A DNA stretch of 64,000 nt, taken from contig CM059624.1 of NCBI GenBank assembly GCA_030435675.1, positions 10,440,769-10,504,768 of the forward strand, read 5' to 3'. A model generated the notes under the pieces. That model had not been told where the DNA came from, did no database searches, and saw only the letters and a program-made list of their open reading frames with translations. A program made the translations under genes and the position numbers. The number at the start of each line of letters is the position of its first letter. Position 1 is the first letter of the stretch. Origin of the DNA: Steinernema hermaphroditum (taxonomy: Eukaryota; Nematoda; Chromadorea; Rhabditida; Steinernematidae). Below, in pieces: positions 10,801-25,644 of the stretch.

Positions 10801-13800
10801 AAAGAGAAAACATGGTTAATGTGGTTAATTTACAGCTTGCAGGACCTAACGCTTTCCCCTACCCATCGATGAGGAAATCAAATGACAAAGAATAGACGTG
10901 TAAGTTCTGTTTCAGCACTGAAAGAATTCTGAAGCAAATTCTGGACTAACCTTCTTCCAACCCTTAAACACTAGAAGAACATGATATTTTAATGATTCCC
11001 CCTCGACACATCAGAGATCACAAAAGAAAGTACACCCTTGAATGGCAGTTAATTTCACAAGACACCTGATGGCAGAGCACGAACACCCTAGGGAACGTCT
11101 CAGGTGCGTTCAAGACTACAAGACCGTTTCCCACCACATCTTTTTTCCCGATACACACAAAGCTGCGGGCGGTCAAGTTCAAAAACCAATTAAACAAACG
11201 TCCGCTTTCTCACAGTCAAAAGACAAGCGTACCTGTGGCGAACGCCTGGTCCCACGAACACAACCCGCGAGGAAAGATCGTTGTGGGAACCCACAACCGC
11301 TACCCCTGTTCTCGAAAACAAACACCGGGATAAGGACCTCGTCTTCGCTTTCGCCGTCGGGTTAGGGGTGCGCCCTGACACAAATAAACAAGAGGGCCAC
11401 AATAGGCCCTATCTGAAGGAGATCGATCGCTAGACGATCGAGTCATTAGTATCACACGTACGAGGCGAAGATAAGTGTTTGTTTTGGACGACCGATGGCG
11501 ACGGCCGATCGGTGATGTAATGGAGGCGCTTGAGAAAGAGATGTATGTTGCGGAGAACATCGCCGGGGTGGAGAATACCGTTCGCGATGATGATGAATGG
11601 CGCCGTTTGTTGTTTGGTTGGCGCAAGAAGTACGAGGATTGCGGCGCGCCGGGAGAGTACTTCCGAAGGGTAATCAGTGGGTATTATGGTCACAACAGGG
11701 TCGCAAATATCGAAAACAGAAAACAAAGGTGGTATGTGGTAAACAATGGTAAAAATAGAGTTTTGAACGGGGAAAAGGCTGTGAAATGCATGTGGCATGG
11801 CTTTTAGGCACGAGCGGGAAATCGGAACTTTTTTGACGTCAGCAACATAAGGAGTCGGAAATGGAAGTGGCGGTCATGCGTGTGTGGTTCCTCGTCCAGG
11901 ATTTTAGAGGCCGGAGGTACACTCCTGATGGCTCGCAGGGCAGGGATCTAACAAGGAAGCGGATGCGTCGATAAGAAGTAACCTGGCAACGGGGAGAACA
12001 GCTTGGCAAGGACGAAGGGTTTTGCCGGGAACGCTTCCATTGGGAAGCAGAACGCCAATTTCGCGGTTTGCCGACGCCTTACCTATCTGCTACAGGCATA
12101 AGCCTAAACCGGGGCCTGACGCTTTGTTTAGACGTTCCTAAATTGTTGATTTTATCATGCAGTCCTTAAATTATTTGCCATAATGCTCCAGAGCATGCGT
12201 AACAGATGCCAACTATCACAAAAAGCAGATAAGAGGAGGTCAGGGGTTGACTTTTCCCCGGCTTTCATGACTTTTAAAAACAAAAAAACGACCAGGCGAG
12301 AACTATCAGCTTTACACCACTGATTTTGAATTTGCAAAAATCTCTACAAAGCTTTGTGTTTTCCATCTCAGACGCTCTCTTGATGGTGTCTTCTCACGCA
12401 ACTTCAATTATTCGCATCGTTAATTGCTCACTCACGCTCACCATCTTCACCAAGGCACAGACTTTATGCTTCTTGCAATAAAACCCCAGAGTCAACAGAT
12501 CGACCAGAATAAACAATCGAAGCCAATTCATAAAAAACTGAAAAGTAAATAAATGCCCTGTGCTCGTCATAAACACGTCAAAGTGCTCGGTGAGTCTTCT
12601 TCGTCTCGAGTCCCATTAATTCAAGATGGCACCATTTCGCTATCAGTTCGGGAAAGGAGAAGACCAACACCGCCGCGACCGCCGCTACCATCCACATATG
12701 CAAATAGGCCGTCTTGGCTCTATTGCCTCAAATAAGCGGGCTTGGCGTACGACCCTCCGCGGTCGGGCTGCTGTGATGACAGAATTATGGAGCGAAGGAT
12801 GGCGCGAAGACAAAGGCGGCGCCACCTCTAACCGACAATTAGTCAGCTCGGCCGAGCGGGGCTGCCGTTAACAAGATGTTCGCGGATTTCGGTGATGGAC
12901 GGAGAAGGAGGCTGTGTGGACCAGAAGGATGATGGGTACGTTGGCGATTGGGTTGTGGCCAGAGGTCAACATAAAGACAGCTGCGGAGCTACAGTTACTG
13001 CTGGGAAAGAAGAGGATTTGAGAATTTCATTATCCATAATATTTGTATAATATCCACAGAAGTGCAATTCTCTGGCTATCACACTGGTACCCCTTTTCTT
13101 GATTTTTTCTGACCTGCTTCTCAAGAATTCACACGGTCTAAGTAGCCTTTAAAAAGAGACGTTTAAAGCCGGCAAACATTAGTTATTTATGAGTGACGTC
13201 TTCCAGTGGCGGCCGCATTCGAACCGAATGCTTCATGAGACTAACGATCACTTCCAAATAGTGAATATGCAAGTGGTGAACAGGAACATACCGTAATAGA
13301 AATGAAAACCTTTTAATATTCGGTTTCACGAGACAATTAACTTTCCCAAATTACATAAAAAACAAACAAAGAACAAAGAGGCAGTTCGCTTATCCAATAG
13401 AAAACAGTCTGTCCACGCGATCCTTTGACTCCGAACTCGGATGTTTTTCCTGACATGGTGGCGGCCACCAGGCAGAAGTCTTCGAGGCGGCGGAAGGACC
13501 AAACTGCAGCTAATCGTTCCAAGATTTATGTTTTCGAACGAAGACGAGACGAAAAACGAAAACAAAAACTGTGATTGGGTGCAGTTGACAGCGGATGACA
13601 GATGGCAATGACAAACGACGAAAAATTCAATTTGGCGAAATTTCGAAAAAAACAGAAAGAACTATAGTCTGTGCTCGTCTACTTCCTTGATTCAACTACA
13701 GATGTTTCACATACAGGATTGATTTCTATCCAAAATGTGGAACTAATTGTGAAAAACGATTTTAAAAACGAAAACTAAAAACTCTTCTGAGACGTGGACT

Positions 13801-16800
13801 TCAAAAATGAACGTAAAAACGGAAAAAATCTTTCGAAGAGCGATCTGACAGAGGGTGCCACGTCGTTCTTCGCTTGTAGAATAATAAGGTTCTATCAAGC
13901 AAATGTAGATGGCAACAAAGAAAACAACGCTATTCTTCGTTTTTTTTTGTGTTGGGAAAATTGTCGAACTGTGGTGTTTTATCAAAAAGTTGGATAGAGG
14001 AACGAAAAATTGGGGAAATGACTTATATAAGCGCTCAGATATATGGCTAAAGCTATAATTTGTATTGCACAGCGAAAGAGATACATTGTATACATCTCTT
14101 GTTCGAGCAACTTTCTAGATCATTTAAAAATGACTAAATCCTCGATGAGATGAAGTACGTTCGCAATACTTTCATTTTATTTTTGGATGAAATAGAATAG
14201 CGCCAGCTTAACCTAAGCTACCTTTTGTGCAATGACCTGTAACTTCCGATTAGCATAAACGCTCGTAGAGCTAGAGAAGAGTATACAGAAGCGCGAGTGG
14301 GATTAGGAACAGTCGGGTTCGTCGCAGCGGGGACAGAAGGGTCGCCGCTTGCAGAAGCACACACTTAACCCCACTCGACCGTCGCCGCCACTCCTTCCCC
14401 GCATTTGCATTCGGAACGAAAAACGAAACAAGTTTGTGTTCGGCGTCTAAGAGGGAAAACATCTCTCCTTTCGAATGTTTGGCGCAAAAAACGGAGCGAA
14501 TGACTCAGGCGTTCAAAGAGCGCCGAACGGCGCCGCGGAGGGCGAAGACGCCTGAAGAATGTTTAGGGCGCGCGTTCGCGAATGAAAGAAATAAACAAAA
14601 AGTGGTGATTGACGAGAGGAAGACGGTAGTTGCTGGGGAGAACAGCGAGGAGGAAGGAAGCCGCGAAGGGAGGAACATGAGTGATCGATGAAGACAGGTG
14701 TAATTCTTGTGGAAAATGGAGAGGTAGCAGTTGACAGCTTGAAAATGAAGTTTCCGAACCAGAAACTGAAGTGGACATTTATTAACAGAACCTTAGGTGT
14801 TGCTGGTCAGTTATGATGGTGAAAATGATTGATACAAATCAGTGATCAGTTGGAATGTTGCTGCATTTAAGTGCCATTTTGTGTCTGTGCCAGAAGAATT
14901 TTTTGTTTTGTGTTCAAACATCATCACAACATTTTTGTTGCGTGGGAAAAGAGTATCCTTCGATGAGTCACTGGTAGCTCTACAAGCAGAAAGAGCACCG
15001 TTACCAGCACCACATTCAAGGACATCGTGGACTGTAAGTCTTGTAGCATACAGTAATAGTAATGTAAGCATAATCCACGTAATCTAAAGCGAGCTGACGG
15101 TGAGCATCAAGAGTACATTGACCTCAGTTCTTGATGTTTACAAATAGCTGTACTTTTGGGCCACTCAAAATTAGTCGGCCATCCGATGACGCCCACACAT
15201 GAGCAAAAGCTCACCGAAGAATCGCGACCTCTGTGCGTTTTTGTAACAGCCGTCCACTGCGTGAATGCGGCGTCATTCATCACCGTCTACGTCACAAAAA
15301 CAGACCAACAGCTTTACACCGCTGTCCACGGAGACCACATGATTGAGCGCCATGCCGACTTACGGTCGTTTGAGATGGAAAGGTTAAGTGGGGGATCATC
15401 TGTTTTTATATTTTAGAATCAACATTGTCTCATCTCCGTTAGGAGTGGAACCTCACTAAGACAGTGACTGGAATCAGTTTAAGCCATTAAGCGAAAGATT
15501 AATATCGTAATGCTGGAGAGGGAGAGGAAAGAACCGACTGACCCAGTTCGGATGTAGATCAGTTCCGCGAAAGCGCGATTTCTCACCATAAAACGGCATA
15601 TATCGCCGACACACACCGCCCCACACGCCCGACGTCGTTCCTCAATCGGGGCGATCGGCGCCGCGAGGACCATTGTCCTCACAACAGCTGACGGCGTGCG
15701 CGCGAAATCGACAAAAAAGTCGTCCTCCGAGGGGCTTTGTCCGCCCTCCGCGAGCACCCGAAGGTCGTCGGGGAGACGCGCCGCGAAATCGCCGTCGAGG
15801 GGCGCGATCTAGGGGACGAGGCGGCGATTCAGCTGATCTCAAGGACGCTTCATGCCCCGCTGGATTGGAGCCAATTAAGAAATTAGGGGAGAAGGCGATA
15901 AACGAATTAGACACATCATGATGGGTTTCGCAAAATTGCTATTCAGGGTAAAGCCTGTAAAGAGGGGCTGTGGATGTGTTGTGCAAACACGATTCTATGA
16001 AGTGGAATCGTGAGAATCCAAGTCTTTCGAAATCTCAAATTACCATCTCGGAATTTTTGAACGAACGAAGAAGGAAGGTCAGAAATATCAAAAATTCGAA
16101 AAAAGGGATTTTCAATAGGCTTTGCAGAGAAGAGCAGAAGAGACTTAGATTGTGGCCATTTCGTCGCTAGCTTGGTTGCGAAACTAATCTGCGTTCGGAT
16201 CTGCATTTGCACGACCTCTGAGCGAAAGATTGCGAAATATCTCATGGACGCAATGTCGAACGTTTAAAATCCAATTTGACTTAAAACCCTTGTGGTCAAT
16301 GTCGAGGATGAAGAAGATAAGACACTTCGCCTATCTTACGAAATATGAAGCAGGAGGAGTATTTAGAATCAGCAAGGAACAGAAAATTTGGAAAAGGAAA
16401 CTACTAAGCAGAGAGTTTCAAGTCAGGGAGGAGTGCCTCCATCACCTAAAATAATCAACAAATGATGAGTTCCAAAAACGTGGCATGATTACTTGTGTGA
16501 TACAACACATTAGGATGCAGAAGTGAATGCCCTTCTATATTTTAAAATTTGCATATGTCGAGCCTATTAGAAGTCGTTCCACAAATGAGGTGCCGTCCAA
16601 TATATCGAGGGGTAAATGAACGCCAGATGGTCAATGATGGACGCAAAAAGGAATAGTTTTTGAGTGGTCCGATGGACGACGGACTGAATGAGGAAAGAGC
16701 ACAAAAACATATACGGTATACGATACTTTTCTTCGCTATGAGTTAACGAGGGTTATTCATAGGCCATCCATTAAAAGTTGACGGATAAAATCGACGAAAT

Positions 16801-17817
16801 TATCCTCAACTTTAGCCTTTGAACCCTTATCGTTTCCGATGGAAATTAACGTGAGACGTTTCGTCACGGATTCCCAATTTAGAAAAGCGCTTCCGTATGC
16901 AAATTACGGTTCCGGCACTGAGTCATCGGCGACATTGACGACACGAGCCATTTTGGTGACGGCAATAAATCTCCGTGGTTGTCCTATGGAAGGGGCACGC
17001 CGCGCTGCATGTTATAATTGCACGCCGCGGGGGCAAATGGAAACGGCTAACGAATTGTTTTCGGTGCACGCGAGAACGCCATAAATACGAAACGCGGCTT
17101 TGTTTACTAAGGGAACCCGGATGGAAGTGGAAGAGGATGGACAAGACGACCGCTGAGGCGAAGCTGACACTTACGAGGAACATTTTGTTGGCTAATACGG
17201 ATTCTCGCGGATAATGACTGGATGTTTGTCATGATTATCCTAGTCACCTGATGGAAGAAGGAATAGTATGCTCTCTCATCGTATCTTAAAGTCAAGAAGA
17301 GGTGAAGTGTAGTGGGGTTAGACGCAGGGAAAAGTTTCTTCTTCCTATACCGAAGCCTTTACCCTTTGACCCACGATAAAAGATTTTCTTATGAAGCACA
17401 CAAAGATGCCGCAGAAATTGTTGCTGTTAGGACCGGACGCAACACGATTTATCGGTAGCGGGAATCTGTTCCTCTAAATTTCATCTTTTGACAGAAATCC
17501 CCAACGAACATTCACGGTGCGTCAAATGGTGCAGTTCTTCGAATATCGTATCTTATCATACAAAATGCAAAGTACGGCTACCCGTATGTTCCCAAGACGA
17601 CCTCCACAATGGCTCTTCACTTTGTGGTGAGCGATTTCTTGCTTTTTGTTCGTATAGCGCTACCTGGGCTCCAAACTTCACGTTTTCTGCGAACCAGGAT
17701 GCTCGCCGCAAAGTGGACGGATGTTATCCAGTGGTGCATACCTTCAACGAAATCTGTACATTTTGCATAGATAAACACAACTAAACAACTTAGCACAAAA
17801 TAAAACTTATCTGAAAA

Positions 17818-18096
17818 TTATTCTACAGATAAACTTATTATCCATGGTTCCATCTTTTCAAAGATTTTCCGCAAATCACTCCAAATATGGTCGAAAACTG
17901 GATCAAAAAACTTTTCGAGAGCGGCGTTCGATGAGTCAATTGTTGCCTGGTCAACTCGGTAGACCTTCTCCTCCAAAGTACTCCATACGGAGAAGTCCAT
18001 CAGTTTAGGATCCCAGCTTTTTTCGAGCCAAATATTCTTTGTCCGCTCCTCGGAGTCTATTGTTTTTGTCCTTCCCTGAGCGCCAAGTCTGTATCA
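17818..18096 (-). pseudogene. mariner-type transposase relic (C-terminal part)
   Basis: The minus-strand frame reads GAQGRTKT...NIWLEKSWDPKLMDFSVWSTLEEKV and a further 45 or so residues. It matches the C-terminal catalytic region of mariner-like transposases, where a GAxxHTxKxxQ-type stretch is followed by the third Asp in (M/L)DFSVWSxLE. The usual PPSSPDLNP stretch is shortened and no N-terminal part was found, so this is a fragment. No flanking inverted repeats were identified. It is different in sequence from the element at 33.9-35.1 kb. Confidence 0.6.
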
Positions 18097-20119
18097 GCGT
18101 CCACCACAGTACATGAACTGAACCTTCAGGCTCAAATTATCTACGAAAACGTACTGTGACTTATTTGAACCTTTGAGAAAACTAACGCTGCTATAGCTAT
18201 TATACATGCAACTCTCTTCTTTATTACATAGAGAATAGCATCCCGAAATGCATCTCATTTCTCTTCAGTCCGTTTTGAACCAGTGTGCCACACATATTCT
18301 TGAATTAGGCGCTCATCTTGCTGCTCAATACATTGCCTTTTTTCGTTCCGGAAGCGCTCCACGAACGCCTGACAATCCAATTTTCGCCGTTTCCTTGTCT
18401 GCTTCCGTCAGCGCTCTTACTCATGCTCCGAAAATGTTCGCAGGAAACAGCCGTCGGCTTCGTGCGTAAGCAAGATCTCCAGATGTAACTACAAGGTCCA
18501 ACTGGACGAGCGATGACTAAGTGACTTAGTGGATATCTCGTTCCGGAAGTGTCTCCCCAGACAATCAAATCGAAGTCAATTAGTGAGCAACAGACTACGA
18601 TCATAGATCTTCGTATGTCGATGTGTTTCGGTCTTACGATGCTACTTTTTGCACGCGCCTGTTTCTCGGATGCAACACACGCCTCTGGCTTTTTTCATAT
18701 TCTTTACAGCAGCACACTGTTGCGTCGTAACCAGGGGCTTGCTGCATAGTAGAGTGCGCTTACGTAAAACTTGGGAAATAGCACACATTCATGGGTGTTT
18801 TCGTCATCTATACACAAGTTTAAGTAATGCTTTTCTCAAAAGCCAAAAGCTCCCTTGTTTAGTTCAGTATTTGGCATCCGAAAAAATCGAATGGTACATC
18901 TGAAGCAACGTCAACAAAGCGGCCGTTCGCTCCAGAGATTGGCATTCTCGGCCTTCATTACAGCAAGTTATTAAGGAAGCAAAACACAAAGAAATCCCTA
19001 CTGAACTGCCCCTAGTAATTACCTTTGTACGCCTAACAATTGAACTCTAGAAAAACTGGCATGGATCTGCACTTTCCATGTTTGATTTTCTTCTCGGGTG
19101 TGCGACACAATTGGTTTTAAGGTGTCCTGGATGTCGTTCTCGATTTATTCAATTCCGGGTACGTTCGACGGGTTTACAAGGGAGAGCGAATTATCGGATT
19201 TGTGTTTGCCTAGGCTATGTTAACATTTTTACACGTTTTAAACGATGCCATGACAAATGTTTTTATTTGTCGTTTCGAGTTCATGCGCTATCCTGGGCCT
19301 CACACTATAGATAGCCCGTTCTATCCCTTGTCATACATATCGAAGGCAAAGACATTCTCAATACCACCCCAGAAAATCCACTCCGCATTCGTAGTTTAGG
19401 GCCAGCTGCTTATTTCTTATGAAAACGCGGAGTTGGCTGCAATTACATAATGAATCAAAACAGAGTTTCCCGCTGCCTGCTCTCACAGATTGTTTTCCCT
19501 CTGATCCTAAATGCAGCCGAGGCAGCCAGCCTGCTTCCTATTCTAAAAGGATCCATTTAAGAAGCTGTCCATGTCCACCGGGTATCATTCATTTCAGATT
19601 TTAGTTCCGGGATTAAAATAATTCTCACTTTTTGTCGTTTCAAGTACTTTTTGAGGCGAACGCTTCCGCAACTAATGTCGTAATGGCTCTCGAAATGCGT
19701 CATTTGATTCCCTTTTTTGGAATAAGGCTTTACAAAATCGTCTCCATCCACATCGTACTCAGTGCCTACATCCCGCAGTGCTGGCCACTTACCTGTCCCT
19801 GGACTCCATCGGGCCGGGCAGCGTCGCCTTACGTGTCCATTCAATTACTCAGCCGGCGTTCCTCCAGACGGCTCTATTAGTCTAATCTCCGTGTTTCTCT
19901 CGCGTAGTTGCAGACTCCCGCAGTGCCCTTTCCGTTTTCCTTTCTGCAAAAATGCGACGAGGAAGTTAGCGGCTCAGACACGAACGGCCATTGCGTATTC
20001 ATCGTCGCCGGGGACACCCCACGCGCGCTTCCTACAGAGTTTCATCTCCCCAGGGTAACGCCTGAAGTGTCGATCCCTTGTGTTCCGTTCTTTCCCTAAT
20101 ACTGAGAGTGACCTTTGTT

Positions 20120-20135
20120 TGATCGACGTCGATCA
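20120..20135. repeat. 16-bp perfect palindrome
   Basis: TGATCGACGTCGATCA is its own reverse complement and has a GACGTC core. It lies in gene-poor DNA, so it could be a dimer-binding site for a transcription factor or chance. Confidence 0.4.
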
Positions 20136-23100
20136 TATGCCGCTTGCCCGTATAAGAAGGCATTAAGCGAAGGTCTGACGTGATATCATTAGAGTCAAAG
20201 AAGAGGATTCGGAGAAAGCTGCGAGGTTAGTGCAAGAGAAGCTCAGGAGTTCATGCATAGGAACACATGGGGTGAGGTCTTAAAGCATTGTAGTGACACT
20301 TTTTGCAAGTCGGCTTTGTTGATTCTCGTGGCGCACTTTAGGCTATTGGAGGAGAAAAGAGTTCGGTGTAGGATTCAGGTGATCTAACCAGGTTCCGAAG
20401 AACCACCGAAACTTTTTATATCGTGGTTTCCGCCAGTATAGACTTGAAGATCTGTTAGCTTTTCCGTCAGTATCGGTTTTCGGCACTTTTTTATTTTTGC
20501 GTTTTTTATAACGTAATGAGCTTTTCAAATGTGGCCATCCTTCGGGAACTTGGTGACATTCGGCGGTGGAAAATCGTACAATAACGATCGCGGGTTAACG
20601 TTGGTACTTGTGAATTGAACTAACATATATGATCAAACCCCACGTTTACTGTAGGGAACAAAAACAGTTATTTGTGAAATAAAAGATCTGTTGGCTTATC
20701 GGTCCGTCTCGGTTATTTCCAAAGCACCGTTCAGTTCAAAATCATCATCATCATGGATCCACCACTCTGACCCTCAAGGAGAACACACTACAGCCTTTCG
20801 CACAACTAATTACTCCGCACCCACCCTACGTATCGAGTTCATTCTGCATTTATGACGACAGGTGCACGCTCTCCTCCAACCGCGGCTGGCTCCTCTGGCC
20901 TCGCGAAGATCAAAAGTTCCAATCTTGTGCTACTTCTGTCATTCTCTCGTTCCCTTATCTGCAAAGGCCTCCGAACAGACCCCGATCGGCAACGTTCCCT
21001 TCACGTGTGATCAAAATTTGCAACTCGACTTCGCCCTCCGCCCGCGAGGCGTCTGTCGAGCCGGTGGCGACGTTGCCAGCCAACGCGCGATCCGTCGCCC
21101 GCGCGATCTTTGATCACTTTTCGACGACGACCGTCGATCAATTTGTTCATTCGCTCGCCCTCCAGCCGTCCGTCCTTCGTCTAGGCGCCGCCAGGGACGT
21201 CGTCGACGGCCAACCGGCTGGCAGCTAGAGTACAACTCTCTTCTTCTCTTCTTCGCTCTTTCTAGTTGGGTCGTCGCCGCCGGCGGCAAAGAGAGTTGCT
21301 TCTCGCACACGTGGGACCTTTAGGAGCGGCAGACGAGTGCGGGCCCGAGTCACTTCCGCTTGGGAATCCCGCTGGATTCGTCTATTTCTGGCGGCCCTCC
21401 CACTTAGCGCTCGCGGTGTCGGGAGCGGCAGATGAGAGGCTTTGAGGGGGATTATGGAAAAGGGCGCCGGCCCTGAACTTTCCTCTTTATGACTTTTTGC
21501 CTTAAGCACCCTTTCTTTGTTTCTCGCGATAATCACATGTCTCTCCGATGCATCCATCATCCTACATTCACGATTTTGACAAATCACAACGGTTTGCCCT
21601 AAACCGTTTCGGAACGTTTCTCGTAACCTAGATACTTGTGGTGCGCTTGATATTCCCCGCTTATCTTCTGACAGTACACTCGATGTATCGAAGACGGTCG
21701 CCCTATCGATCGTTAGGTCAACACTCTCCGCTTTCCAGGTTCCATTCTTGATTTTTCGGTGTTTGTTAAGTAGTCTCTCTCGAACAGTTTTTTTCGTGGG
21801 AGAATGTTTTGGGGAGGTTACATGAGTGCAGTGGGTGGAATGGCGCGAGTTCTGATTCCGTTCTTTGCCGCTTTGTGGTCAAGTGAAACACATTCCCGCT
21901 TCATTAGTTTCGATCTTTTCGACCCTAAGAGCTCGTCGAACACTGATCCAAGAACGCTCAGAACTGTAAGTTTGTTGTATTTCAACAACGTTGGTGGAGA
22001 ATGTTCCTGAGAGGTGCCTTCTGAATGCGTTTTGGGTGTTTATTTCTGCTAACTGGCATCTTCTCGTTTTAGATTTCATCTGAAGTCAAATAAGTCGAGT
22101 CTTGTTCCTTTTGTTCGACCCGATAGGGGCAGATTTCAAATGAGAAGCTTCTGACTTGCAAATGCGAATTGTTGTGAATTTCCCCTACAGCCATGTTTGT
22201 ATCTGCTGTTTTCCAAACTATACTAATTGTTTATACGCTCCGCTTTCCATTCAGAACTCAATGAAGGGGGATAATGAAGGACCATATCCTATGTTTCCCA
22301 AGTCCCCACACCCATATGAACGAGTACCTAATTCTCACTCCGTTGTTCTTTTCTACCCGGTGCACTAACAAACGTCTAATTGAACTGCACTCAGAAGCTT
22401 TCGGAAAACGTCTCCTAGATTCTCCCACCCTCCATCATCTCGGACCCTTTCACATGCCGACGAACAGATGTATTCTAATGCGTGCCGAAAGGTCAGTTCG
22501 GCTAAACTTTTAATCATCGCAAATTAAAGATTGCCTACAACTCCCAGGACACTCGCGCGCCGTGAGTTATGATCCATAACTCAATTGTATGTTCTGCCTT
22601 AATGAAAACGGCTGCCGACTCATAAAACGTGCACTAATTGGATATCCGTTTTATGTCCAGCACGGAATCATACTCGAGTTATGTGCATGCACCTGGCCAC
22701 AAAATCCAATCGACTTTCTAGGTTGATTTCCTCTGCCCTTTTTTGTTGCGATCTTCCGTCATCCATCACGAGGCGCTCCCCGCGGATTCACGTGAAGCGC
22801 GGCGGCCGCCCGAACGTCCCACTGCTGAGTGTGACGCGAGCGGACTTTTCGTCGTTTTTTTGTGAGGACGCTAATACGTAGTTGATTTTTGGCCTTTTTT
22901 CGCGTTTGGTTAGCTTGGGCACGGATACGTTTTGCGCGTTGTTGAGATTTGGAGCCTTACTCCGTGCTGTAATGTTGTACAGTACTCTTCTTGAGTCGTG
23001 TGCCCCATTAATTCTCCGTCCAAATCTTGACTGTATCTCCACTTCACTGTCAGTCACAAACAGGTTCCTTCGGGTGATCTTCTACTTATCGCAACATTTT

Positions 23101-25644
23101 TGGGTGTACCTAAAATGTGGGTTTTTTCGACGGCGTTCTTTAGTCGCTCACCGTCGCCAAACAAAGAAGCGCGTGTGTACCTAAAACGCCAATGAAGAGA
23201 ACACAAAATAAGTACATGTGATTTGGACACACTTACCTTGTGTGCTATATGTAAATACGTCGACGGCCACCAAAACATAAAACCAAACACGGCCAAGAAA
23301 TCCCCTCCTTATCGCCTAAACCCGAAGTCTCAATCGTTGATCTCGGCATGCCTGGTCAAATATCAGCGGAAAATCCGTTGCACTGGCGGCAAACAGCGAT
23401 AAACGGCGAGCAATTCACTAGTTCGCGAATAGAAAGGGATTACTGTTTGCTTTGGGCAAACACTCAATTCGCGGAAACGTCGCCGCAGGCAGTGCGCTGT
23501 CTACCCGTCTCACACATGTCTACCCTCTTTTTATCTCTCTGGTCACGGGATCGATCGGGAAGTGCAGTTGTTGTTTGATGTTCCGGAGTGTTCGTTTTTC
23601 ATGCATTTCGCCTGAGTCCAGGCCCGTTCCAATATTGCGCATTTAAGCTGCAAGTTGCGCCAAAGACTGTTTTAATCTTTAATGAGTCCCCTTTGTCCGT
23701 TTCGTCTGCTATTCACATGGCTAAGTGGCTAACGAAGTCATGTCGCTTACATCACGTTTAGCCTTACATCAGGTGTCCTTGAAATCCGATGAGATGACGC
23801 AAGAAGAAGTACATGGGCTTTTGATCAGGTGGCTTTTAGCTCTTTCTACTGTGGTCAAAAGCCATGAATGGATATACAAAGTACGAAGGTGGGTTTGAAG
23901 TGCGTAAAAAAGATGGCTGGGACATTCAGTAGATTGCTTGATGTACATAATGAATCGTTATTAATATTCATTTGGAACAGAACTCTGTTCATCGGCCTCT
24001 GGTTCTATTTCCACTTACAAGGGAGGCCCCCAAGCGATAAACGCTCATTTGGACTACCTTGTTAGTCCACAAACAGCGGGTATTCCCGTGATTCCTCTTC
24101 TCAGAACACAAGTTTATTCTTAAGCTATGCTTTCTCATGTCCGTTTTGCGAATTTCTGTCCCAATGTGGTCATGGGATTGTATGAGGAATTACTATAATT
24201 TGTTCTGTGCCCGTACTGCCTATATCTGTCCACTGGGAAGAGAGCAACATGTGGCACTCGATGTTTGCTGTCCAAATGATTAACCTACTTCTCTCGACGT
24301 CGTGATTTTTGTTCTTTCCCAGCCCATCACAGACATCTCCTGAATCACCGCCGTCCTTAAAATGGTCAAAGACTATTTTTGTGCGTTTCCCTCCAAATCC
24401 AAGTGCATTCCCACGTGCGCCTTTATGCCTTCTTTTGTAGTTCCGACAGAAGTTTTATAGCCTTTTCTGCATTTTCGAGCCGACCCTTCCACAGTGCCTA
24501 ACGACGATGGGTTCAGAAGGAAAGTGCATCTCTCACGGCCTCTGATCCTTTTGATTTTTTCGTCTTTGGCTTTTGCGTTTACACAATTAAGGACATTTTC
24601 CATTGGTTCGACGCTTAAAGACGGTCGTTACTCTCCTCCAAGCAGTATCATTCACGTGGATTGGAATATTCAATTTGTCATCTGTTCGCGGCGTGACTCT
24701 GCCGTGACTATCACTTCATTTCCGACTTCTTGCCTTCTTTTGCCGCAATTAACTCTTATCACCTCGGGCATCAGACGGTCAAAGGTCACCTTCTGACGGA
24801 AAAGTGCATCCACTAGAACGCCGTTCCCTTCCATCGCATTGTTTCGTTTCCCTCTCACGTTGTCTTCCGAGGAATGAATAACGAATAATGAGCGCAAGGC
24901 CTAGAAGTGATCTTTGAATGCGCTACCCCATCGCCAAACGTCACCCCCATCGCTGAGCGCTCTTGGTGCGTACTCACCTCAGGTCCGTTTTCCCTTTGAG
25001 GGTAATCCGCGGTAATCTCTGGACCTTATCTAGAAGGTTCTTAGATTCTTTGGGCGATCTTTAGTTCTTTGGACAGTAATCGGAAAGATCATGTTGGCGA
25101 TAACTCACGTCGTCTGAGAAGAACCACCTGAAACTCGATCCATCGGTGTAAAAGAGACACTGACCACAAAACAGGTCCACAATGGCTCTTATACATGCTC
25201 ATTTTTTACGTTACGTTCCATTCTATCACGTTTCTTAACTTTCTTACAATAGTAATCACTTGTTCCTCTGGAGCTGACATGCACAATCCTAGCTCTGTCC
25301 TTTGTTATCACAGATAGGGCTCACTTAAATATCAGGAGAGACGTTGCTTCCCTGCTCGATCACAATCTTTTGAAGGAAACAGCTTTGCTTAATAAGTCCT
25401 ACTTTTAGCCTTATTTAATATTCTCGTCCAACCTAAAACAGCCAACTTGCACCTGTGCCTCCCATTCACCTCTCCTTCGCGGCCACCCAATCCCCTCCCG
25501 ATCGGTGATCAGCGGCGTTTCCCGTCGCGGGCGTCTGAATGGCGCCGACGATATCAAACAGAAAGCGCGCGCGGAGAGCGACGATCGTGTTCTCATAACT
25601 CCGGCTGAAATTTGACGACTTTCAGCTCTCTCCAATCGATTTGG

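Larger units (their letters stand above)
7887..25624. other. long gene-poor region (17.7 kb)
   Basis: No ORF here shows recognisable domains or splice-supported exon chains, apart from the transposase relic at about 17.8-18.1 kb. The sequence is not simple repeat. It alternates AT-rich parts with GC-rich patches (about 15.6-15.85, 21.0-21.3 and 25.45-25.6 kb). Two TGACGTCA sites (10083-10090, 11834-11841) and one 16-bp palindrome (20120-20135) were noted. It may hold distal regulatory DNA for receptor A or for genes outside the window. I cannot exclude small or very split genes. Confidence 0.5.

Noticed and set aside
11475..11807. 110-codon plus-strand ORF
   Set aside because: A comparable ORF lies opposite, no motif is recognised and no exon neighbours were found; probably chance.
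13205..13235. tRNA-like GGTTCGAAT word on the minus strand
   Set aside because: The flanks do not fold into acceptor, D and anticodon arms; no tRNA gene was recognised anywhere in the window.
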